Source of the DNA: Mesaphorura yosii
Lineage: Eukaryota > Arthropoda > Collembola > Poduromorpha > Tullbergiidae
Length of the DNA: 64,000 nt
NCBI GenBank assembly: GCA_009869945.1
Contig: WIXG01000100.1
Coordinates: 62,001 to 126,000 of the forward strand
Reading direction: 5' to 3'
Shown: positions 54,607 to 64,000 of the stretch, piece after piece
How the letters are laid out: each line of letters opens with the position of its first letter
Position numbering within the stretch: the first letter of the stretch is position 1
Position numbers and translations under genes: made by a program
The notes under the pieces: model-generated
What the model saw: only the letters and a program-made list of their open reading frames with translations
Databases searched by the model: none
What the model was told of the DNA's origin: nothing

Positions 54607-57600
54607 AACATGTCCATGTGGAATAGATGATCAAAAGATCGTCAGTCGTGAATCATTATTTTAGGCTCCTTCAAGTCAGAATGACGCCTTCGCTGAAAGC
54701 CGCATAATAAAATACGCCCCTTTTTACGTATTAATCTGCTCACCTCTGCATTAAGTGAAAACGTGGTTACTATTCCTGTTGCCACTGAAGAGCTAATGAA
54801 GATAATGGTTAAATGGTCTCAATCCGGCCGCCTTCCCATTACACCCGTGTTTTATTCGTTTCGCTAATGGACTGAGGTTTTAAATAAATAAGAATCAATG
54901 CAGCAAGATAGATTGGTATTTGTGTTATTGCCTACCAAGCAAGACTGGAAGAGAAAGACAGAAGTGCACTCGCAGAACCAATTTTTCTTAATGTTGGCTC
55001 ATTCCTTTGGAAATGACGCAGAAGGAAGTCATTTCGAGGCTCTCCCCTTTTCACCCAGACGTCTTCATTCCTGGACTCTCGTTCGGGAAGGAAAGTGGTC
55101 GTCATAAAAATGGTGAAAAAATTCAGGCAATGCGGAAGGAGTCGAGAGCAAGGTGGACATAAAAGCAGAGGAAAATGTTCAAGACCAGGAAGCGCGTTGG
55201 AGAGGCGGGCGGGTCCGTGCATACTTGGAAAAGAAGTCAGAACCAAAACTGTGGTGGTCGTGGTTTCTTTTGTGGAGGCAACGTGGGCGAAGAAAAATAG
55301 CCGAAGAGTCATAGATTTTTTGCTCCTTCTATTCTTTTCCTTTATGATATCAAAACAATTTGAAATTCAAGTCTTTGCCATTTAAAGTTGTTCATTTTAT
55401 TCCTTCTAACTCCCAGTACAGGTTCTGGTTTTGTCGGGCAGAGCATCAGGGCACGGGAGAAAGAAACCCATCATAATAAGATATATAAAATAATAATACT
55501 ACTTGCGTATTGTGCATTGCATCGGAGAAAACGGCAAAACAGTTGCTTTCTCCTTGCACTCATCTTGGCTGGGACACGGCGGTAGGGAGGTAATGATACT
55601 TAAATATTATGGATCTATCTGTCTTTCTCCTACTTTTCTCTTAGCTTTTAGTTTTATACCTAAACTTAATAACCTTTTATGTATTCCAGCTACGATAGTA
55701 TTATATTACTTTCCATTTTATTTTAACAGTTGATAAAAAATATACTCACGTTTTGCAGTGCGGAAACAAGCCCGACCAACAGACCATGGCGAGGGAAGTA
55801 TTTTATTTAACCATTTACACTCGCCACCATAAATCAAAGACTAAAACACCGAAACGGTGAAAAGAAAACCATAAAATAATCTCCCGTCTCAAGCCTCTTT
55901 GACTACTCACTCTCTGCTCTCTGGTTCACCGCTTTCTTAATCCTTCAGTTCGTTTTAATCAATCACGTCTGCCCATTATGAAGTAATTTATGGTTCGAAT
56001 TGCTGATGCACGATGGCTTTGGGGTTAAAACGAATAGTTCTCAGACGAGATCGCAGAACGCGTAATTTTACATACACAGATCCACAATTCACACAGTAAT
56101 CACACTGATTTTCGACATTTTGATTATTCGACAGCAAATACACTCTAACTCACGGCGTAAAGCCACGCCGCAGATGAAACTCAAGTCAGAACGAGTGCTA
56201 CCTTACTCTTAGACACGGAATGAAAAGAAGCGTCGGTGCCACAAGAAAACTTGCACTCCTAGTGCATATCACACCAATCAGTAAAGTGAGGCATTGACGC
56301 GGCTCGCATCAGATACTGAGGCGTGAACGATGCCCACTGTGAACTGTAATTAGGAAGATACATTTACCTCCATTTTGAATATTAAATAGGCAGCATACTA
56401 CTAATAAGGGCAGGAAAAGGTGAAATGGAAACGACTTAAGATAACGTGACGTCGGCGTAACTTTCACCGTGAGCTTATTTTTGTCCCTCGGCATATTTGA
56501 ATTGTGAAATATTGCGCACCAGTTTATGAATATTTAACTCAGCCAAAAACTCGACTCATTTCCTAACCTCGTTTGTGCAAACAAAGGCACACGGAACAGC
56601 GATTAATAGCTGCGTGGGTGCGTATTTTTCGCAGCTGGCTTCCAAATTCCAATCGCTGCAATTACCACAACGACTGCCGTTGCCCTGACCCAATAACCAG
56701 AACCATAAATTTCATACCTTCCTGGTGTTTTGTATGCTCGACATGATTTCATAGATTACATTACATTGTGGTTCTGAAATTGATTCAAGACAGGGTTTCC
56801 TCTTACATCATTTGCTTCGTGCCGCGTTGCATCATCAACTCCTGTCAAAAGCGTAGCAATCATGACCAAGCTTTGGCACCTCGCGAAAGTTCACTTTTGC
56901 CAATATATCAAAACGTGGTGCAGTGAAGCGCGCGTAATGAAATCCTTTCTCAAGCGCGAATTGACCGCGCACAACGCAATGACGATTGGGCTAATAATCA
57001 CTGGAATAAAAACTTCTGAGATTCACGTAAGTATTCGAATTCAAAGTGCATAAAGTTTCATTACTGCCACAGGTCATTAGCAAGCATAAAAACTCGGAGT
57101 TGCTTTCTCGGCTTAAACTTTTGACTTCCGGGTTTCAAACTACCTGCGCCGCTGGATTTGTTCGAAATGAGTCTCATTATAAATTCAGCTACTCGAAGTT
57201 CAACCTCCATTTCCCACTTCCTCGAAGTGTGCAAGTCTCCGCATTAATTGGCACCTCTGCGCGTGAAATATTGCTGCAGGAATGTTTTTCATGAGGGATT
57301 GACAGTTTTAGCGCAGGGCGCAATAAAATAAAAATGCATGCACCTTCGCAAGCCGTTAATTATAACTTTTTCGAAATCCGTAAAGTAATGGCGTTTCCAT
57401 AAATTTCAGCCGGTGTTGGTTCACTCGGTTCGACTAACTGGATAATTGGACGATAGCGCTAGTGCAATGCTCCTGCATACGAATAGTAATTAAATGTGCC
57501 GGGCTCGCAAGTTTCCACAATCAAGTGAAAGTGCGAACACAATCACAAACTAGATAATAAGATAGGTTAAAACATAAGAATTAATAAAATCCCGGCTAAC

Positions 57601-58743
57601 GGCCAATTGCAATTGCAGAGAATACAACTAAAATTTTCAGAAATGCCATTGCGATTCATTAATGAAACATGTTTGCTTTTACTCTGCCCATCATTAATCT
57701 AATCTACATCGCAATGCGTTTGAACCCGAAAACGTGGGAGTTGAACTTGGTAACTATCTTGCTTCCCTCAACAAGTCGCCCGCTTCAGCCAAATTGTGGA
57801 TGCTGCATGCCAGGTTTCTGTTTAGACAAGCTAAGATGCTCAGAATTCTCCCACCGGAGATAATCTATATTCATAACTTCAAAATCAAGACCTGCGATAG
57901 ATCCGGCGGCATGTTCCAGAAAAATTGCTTTCACGTCAAACTTATTACCGTCCATTTATTCTCATTAAGTTTGAAGCCACTTACGAGAAGCAAAAGTTTA
58001 AACAAAAATCTGTCTTTACCACGCAAATCCACCCGATAGTTTTTCACTGCAGTCCGCCAAAGTCACATCTGTCCACGTTGTGGGCTAATAAGGAACGACG
58101 GATGCGAAACCAGCTTACGCCAATGCACACGAGAAAAGGAGCTTAAATTTCAATTTTTAAAATACGACATTTATTGACATTCCTCAATTATGCAGCAGTG
58201 CAGTGCGGGATTGCGATTTCATTCAATCGCAGCAGAAATCAAGAAACGATTTTCCAACGAAAAAAAATTATATAACGTAATTGGGCGATTACGTTTCCTC
58301 GAAATTGTGAGTATGTAGATAGAGACAGGTAACAAGCTTACCAGGAGAAGGTTTATTGATTGCAACAGATTTCATGCTCATACAGGCGAAAAGCTTGCAG
58401 TCGCTCATACCCGCTCTGTTCTGTTCCGCGATGGACTCAGGAAGTAAAATAATAATATCATTTCTCCGTTCCAGTCATTTTCTTGTAGCTTTGTACATGC
58501 TTCCTTGCTGCAGTGACTTGTTGGTTAAAGAACAGGCAAAATTGAGCCATTTTCATAAAGTGAGTTATAATAGGTTATAATATTCGCATATTTCATTCAA
58601 ATCTTTAATCTAACCTACATATGTCGCTCGCATATCCATACGTTGACTAGGAACTCAACTCTGCAGGAATTGTGTACCTGCGTGAGTGCGTGCGTAGAGC
58701 TCTGTCGAAATCCTGGTCTCGTGTCTCGTACGTCGTACTCAGC

Positions 58744-58759
58744 CCAAGCTTAAGCTTGG
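58744..58759. repeat. Perfect 16-base palindrome
   Basis: CCAAGCTTAAGCTTGG reads identically on both strands. It has no spacer and the flanking bases do not extend the symmetry. Function unknown. Confidence 0.8.
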
Positions 58760-61700
58760 TGGTACACGCCGCGTCATAAACTTCAAGTGCCTTGTATAAA
58801 TGCTAAATAAATTCCCTCGCTCAACCTGGCTGCAAAGTTCATCGAAAGTATAATCTACAGTCACAATAAACTTAGCACTGGCACGGTGCGCGGATCGCAC
58901 GTGTACATAAATTCTAGATTGGGAATAACTAAATAAGTTTTGGATACATATATGCAAAGCATTCATTTTGCTTACAGTGCAGCGTACCCGAAATTTCTGC
59001 CTGTATGACGTGATATTTGGGTAGAGAAAGTGAAAACGAGTTTCTTGGTCTACACATACGACGACTCGCAATCACGCGTTCACGGTGAAATGCAATTTAC
59101 GACGTATATGGGCCAAATTCAATAGAGAAAGGTTCTTGTGCGAGAGAAGCGAGTATTATATTATTATGACGTGAGGCATGCAATCAGATTCAAAGACTTT
59201 TCTTCTCACAATCCTATTTTTCTTTCTTCTCATTTCTCCATTTTCACATGCAAAATTTCCAACAAAACTCCGCTACAATGCAGTGTGAGTTGTCTACGCT
59301 TGTACGCGTTGTAGTGCGAGTATTCGCGGTTCGTGTACCACTCCTGTGTTATGGCACCTTGTAATCTTTAAACATTGAATTCTAATGGAACACGTAGGTC
59401 AATGGAATGCCATTGTACCACGGCATGCCATGCGATATGGAAATGCAAAGAGGTTGGCAGGCAGGCGGGCACTCATTTATTCGAGGAGCTGGAGGAGTAA
59501 GAGCGCGATGCATACGGAAATGATTTAGCAACGAAAATGCAATTGACCAAATACAGGAGTAAGGACGAACCGGTCAGCCGTGGAAATAAATCCGCAGATG
59601 TATTAAAACAGCAGCAATAGTAGCAATAGTGCAATAGAGCGGCGGCGTGTCTGGCTTGTGCGAATTCTATGCGTTTCCCCTTCAGCGTCAACGTGGTTTC
59701 GGGACACTGAGCTCAGAGTTGAAGGTTGGACGGCCCATTGATCCTTGCATTAGTGTCACGGAAAATCAACCAAGTTACTCTACCTTGGCGTGTGTCTGTT
59801 TGATTTCGCATGAATCACCCTGAGCAATTTCCGAAGAAGGTTTGGACTGTCACGTCAAGAACAAACAGCGCGAGCACGTGAAACGTCTGTCTTCTTCTTC
59901 TCCTTTCGAACTCTGGTCAAATCATCACAAATTAATTACAAATATTTCGAGATGGCAGGGGAAGATGCGTGAGCCGGTAACGAAGACCAGAGTCAAGACC
60001 AAGAATGCACAAATATGAAGTCCGAGTCCGCATTGCTTGAGGATGGATTTTTGTTCGTATTTGAAAGAAAGTTGGAGCTGAATGGAGTCTTTCGAATATT
60101 TTCCCCATTGCGTCAGAGAAAGGCGTGAGCGCGAGCGGCGACGGAGTGTGTGTGTGCGTGTTGTGCGGTGATTAGATTTCGAAGTACATGCTGTATGATA
60201 GCGGAAAAGTATTAAGCTTTGTACATTGTTAAGCCCGTCTGCTGCCAGTAGAATCACAAAATTCTACCAGCCACGCCATGCTCGCTGGCATTCTGCGGCC
60301 ACGGCCACGGTTGCTGGTCGGTGTTGTAAAGTATATGATATTATTACCCTCCGACAACAAAATATAATTACAGAAATGATACACTCAAATCTTGGGCCTG
60401 TAGAGTTTACAGTCTTCTACAGAATTAACGATTCCGGTCTGAAGAGTGGCCACTGCACACGTACGATGGCGACTTTCACTTACGCCGAGGCAGTGAGCAG
60501 CATTGCATTGGCATTTCAATGCGTAATGCGTTTTATTATGTTGGTTTTCAATTAGAAAACATATAACGGGAAAGGTATTGAAACGCGGAAAGAGACGCAT
60601 TCGGAGTGTGGGTGCGGTGAACGCAATTTGAATGCTGTAGTTTCCACTCTCTCTGCCTCCCCTTCCCGGTCCCACTTCCACAACCACATGTAATGTGCAT
60701 AAAGGTAATTATTTTATACAGCTAAATAGGTGCAATATTAATATTCGCACATTACGAACGGGTCTGGACACTGCCTCTGAGAAAATTAACGTGCAAATAG
60801 TCTTCGAACATGAACACTTTTTCGCTTGTGTGTTCCAAAATTCATTCGTCTCACCGCAGGCTGAACAGTTCGCATCTACACAGTGGCTGGAATTTTTAGA
60901 AATTAAGTTGGAAAATCGTTTCGCGTGATCAACGCACAAGCAAGCTACATCGAAACGAAGGACGGGCAGCTGATGGACTTAATGAAGCTTCTGGCCATTA
61001 ACTTTGCATAAAATCGGGATCGCACTCCGATTTGGCAGTCACAACGTTGGATCTTCCCTGCAGTGTCACTGTCCAAGTCTTTATCATGCAGATTGTGTCC
61101 TCGTACCAGAAGCCCTAACAACATTTATTATACCCTCCACTGCTGCTGCCACGCATGCAGTTATGTTATTACGGTTATTTATTGGCTGTAATGAAAATGC
61201 AATTTTGGAATGCGTAGCAATTCGGAGTGGGAGAAAAATACGAGCGCACAGAGACAGGGTACTAAACATCGGTGAAAGCAGAACTGGATACTGCGTAGCT
61301 GCTGCACCAGTATCAATGGCACTGGCAGGGTGCACCCCGGAATCATGTTTTCTTATTTATTTATGCTGTACATGTTTGCATGTTTACGTGTTGTATATCT
61401 TTGAAATATTATATGACCGCGTGTAGTATTGTGCTAAAGAATGAGCGGGGCCAGCAGAAAAATAACACACATTACACAACTCGACTATGTAAACGCATAC
61501 ATTTTATGGGCTGCCCTAAAATACTCTCTCTTGCACAAAATGATCCTCATCATCTGTGTTGCCCACCGTGGCCATGCCCGCTTGCCTGTACAAGCGCCAG
61601 ACCGCGATATGATGCCACGGAGTTGCACAAACGCGAAACAAAAAATAAGTGGGTCCGTACGCACGTACATTCGAATGAGCTTGGCCCACAGCCTCGTGGA

Positions 61701-63649
61701 GTGCGTAAACGGCGCGTGCTTTCTCCGGTCTCATGCATGATTATAATATTATGAATGTATTGAAATTTTTACTGCCGAGGAAGAAACTCGAGCGCTTTTT
61801 TATATTCACGATAAACACATTCGAATGGCAACAGCTGTTATGCCGTCCAAATTACGGGCAGGCAGGCAGTTTTTGGGCTCCCCCTTAAAGTATGCAGTGT
61901 AGTGGAGTCTTTCTCCTTTCGAACTACACTCTCACCATTGGCTCATAGGGATATGAGATTTGCGATTGTAGAAAGAACAGCGTGCTTACTCTTCGATTGA
62001 AGTGGTGTAGCCAAATGGAAACAAATCACTTGCATGCTGTACGCACTGGTCAGCAAGGTCATTAACCATTACAGGCTGCATACATGCATATGGCAGACGA
62101 CTAGTAGCAATGTCAATATCTTAGTCCTGGTTCCATATCTGCTATTGACTTTTTATATCAAGATAAATCACACGGAAAGATTGCAGAGCTCGTTCCACGC
62201 CGAAGGCATGCGGGTTCTGCTCATAGAATTCTTTGCCCTTACTGAAAACTGTTGTTGTAGGGACAAAGTGTTGCTGGAGCCAAATTTACCTGAGGCAGTA
62301 GTCAAAAGTTTGCGGCTTCTGTAAAGACAAGACGGAGGAACGCGGGCGATACGTGGTTAAATTTATTTAATTATCAAAACAGAACAAAACAACAAGCGGT
62401 TAATTAATTGACTCATTGGTTGCGAAAGTAGCCGGCAGGAAAGCAGACTTTGAAAACCGCCAAACACGGATCAGAACATCGTGTGGAGTATTTTCGGACT
62501 GTTCCGTGCGCAGAGCGGTGTGTAGAATGATACATTTCAAGATGCCTGCTAGTCTGCAGTCGTTTAGTTTCTGGGACGGCGTGTAGAGACATGCAAGAGC
62601 TACATTAGAATCCAGTTCCAGCTGCAGCATGGTATCATATGCAAGTGGGATTGATTTTGTAATATTGGCCGGAGGGCAATGGAGCCTAGTCGGAAGTGTA
62701 AAGAACAAAAGACTTCCACTTCTGCCAATAATTACTTTCCCTCTAAATTAACCAACTTGGAGTAGCGTCAGCACTTTGAAAGCGCACACAGGGCTCTCGT
62801 CCGCATGCGGTGAGCAGAAGAGGAAAATTTTGCGGCGGGCTGAAACGCTACAAAATAATAAGCTCTGCTTATCCACTCCCGCGGTTGCTGTCTTCATGCG
62901 GCGCGGTGCAGCGGTGGAGCCGACACATGAAATATTGATTCGGTATCAAAATCCAAACATACATGCTTATTTTGCATTTGCGTACTGGCGTGAACAGTGC
63001 AGTCTCGAGACAAGAGCTTTCACTTGCAGTGATTGCAATTTTGTGTCTGCGTGTTTCTCTCGAGTGCAGATTCAAATGAGTTGGTGATTTGTCCTGTTGA
63101 AGAAAGCATTTTCCATTATTACTTTTGCCTGCACACTTTGTCTCCGGCTGCAGCGCGTATAATTCGACTGCTACAAGATGAGAGTTTTAGTACTCGAGTC
63201 ACGTTGTCATTATTTGGAAGCATCTGATCGTGGCGGTGGCGACGGTAAGAGACTCGAGTCGAGAGAAAGTGAATAGGCGCAGCGGGTTTTACAACATTAT
63301 TACGGCATGACTTGTAAAACAAGCAATAACAATATTAATTTTACGACTTGCTTCTTTGCTGCCTCGAAATAAAACCACGAATCATCAAATGACAACTAAT
63401 CTGAAGCCGGAAGCTATACCCTCCGAGGGTCCCATCAACTTTTTGAGGATTGTGGAAATCTTTGATTTACGTAAGAAGAAATAACTGCGCAATTAATTGT
63501 CCAATTGAAATGATAGGCCGTGCTGTATGCAAAGAATTCTTTATGAAACATAATTTAAGGGAAGGCATCTTCATTATCAAAATGAGGTTTTCTTACTTTC
63601 GATTTTTTACTTAGGAAACTCAAGAAACTGTTTACTGCACTGGCAGCTC

Positions 63650-63999
63650 TCAGTAACCTTTTTCGGCAATATTTTGAAAAATTAGATTCGGCTTTTTCAC
63701 ACGAGACAATTCAGCAATAATTTCCTTGACATCACTTGGAGTCCCATTTTTTCTATTTTTTATGTAGTATTACTGTGCGACACATTCGTCCTATATAAAG
63801 ACACAGCTTGTGATGTGTTCTCGAACTTCAGCATTAACTTACATCCACATTTTCGCGATTGTTTGCAGTCATAAACATGTTTGGTACCATCTGATGATTC
63901 ATTAACTTTTCGCTTCCAACAAAGATTTTCCTCCTTGACCGCAGCTAAAACAAAATCTGCCGTGGCGTAAGAATTGACTTTTATCCAGAGAAGTTCTTT
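63650..63999 (-). mobile_element. Decayed Mutator-like (MULE) DNA-transposon protein fragment, cut by the window edge
   Basis: The minus strand is open from the right edge to TAA at 63760-63762 for 79 codons. It contains a zinc-finger-like pattern of the WRKY-GCM1/FLYWCH kind found at the N-terminus of MULE-type transposases: a Trp, then VYDCKQSRKCGCKLMLKF, then a His (VSHSN). A second block in another frame, ending at the TGA at 63650-63652, reads NGTPSDVKEIIAELSRVKKP followed by NLIFQNIAEKG. This matches the VKE...KP..I segment that usually follows the finger. The frame change lies at an A-rich run, so the copy is degenerate. The rest of the element lies beyond the window or is lost, and no terminal repeat is visible. 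The call rests on remembered family patterns. Confidence 0.5.
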
Positions 64000-64000
64000 C

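Larger units (their letters stand above)
41043..63649. other. Large region without a recognisable gene
   Basis: About 22.6 kb lie upstream of the Kekkon-like gene. I found no protein domain, RNA gene or intact mobile element. Open frames are short on both strands and mostly overlap each other. The region may contain the promoter and 5' UTR exons of the Kekkon-like gene, since an acceptor (CGTTACAG) sits just before its start codon. One possible isolated terminal exon is listed at 54401-54606. Confidence 0.55.

Noticed and set aside
1-64000. CRISPR arrays, bacterial operons, rRNA genes, LTR elements
   Set aside because: No regularly spaced repeats, ribosome-binding sites, rRNA-like blocks, or long terminal repeats with retroviral coding sequence were seen, and all recognised genes are spliced animal genes.

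Overview
This is a eukaryotic nuclear window, most probably from an arthropod. Genes are split by GT-AG introns, mostly 65-120 bases long, with GTAAGT-like donors and pyrimidine-tract CAG acceptors. The products are animal proteins. Two of them, an Acj6-type POU-IV factor and a Kekkon-type LRR-Ig receptor, are most familiar from insects and crustaceans. I cannot place it more finely from sequence alone. There are no bacterial features, CRISPR arrays, rRNA or convincing tRNAs.

Layout. (1) 1-2422: no recognised gene; the first exons of the POU gene should lie here or further left. (2) 2423-3560, plus: the last three coding exons of an acj6/POU4 homolog. (3) 3561-12478: about 9 kb with no gene I can support. 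(4) 12479-13079, plus: a possible small spliced gene of uncertain frame whose two introns begin with related sequence. (5) 13090-15356, minus: complete nine-exon mitochondrial GatB. (6) 15357-20001: intergenic. (7) 20002-28486, plus: complete 21-coding-exon DENND5 (Rab6IP1-type) gene with a 5' UTR intron. (8) 28487-30605: convergent 3' ends. (9) 30606-41042, minus: complete six-exon Kekkon-like LRR-Ig transmembrane protein with an 800-residue intracellular tail. (10) 41043-63649: about 22.6 kb without a recognisable gene. (11) 63650-63999, minus: a decayed Mutator-like (MULE) DNA-transposon coding fragment cut by the window edge.

The genes are ordinary host genes, not an operon or a single system. 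One is a neuronal identity transcription factor. One is a subunit of the mitochondrial Gln-tRNA amidotransferase. One is a Rab GEF of the Golgi/endosome pathway. One is a cell-surface receptor. All three complete models keep reading frame across every intron, and each start codon has an in-frame stop a short distance upstream. I saw no strong candidate for a new multi-gene system. The best unexplained signals are the related consecutive introns near 12.6-12.9 kb, a 40-base intron in GatB, a GC-AG intron in DENND5, and the large low-complexity Kekkon tail.
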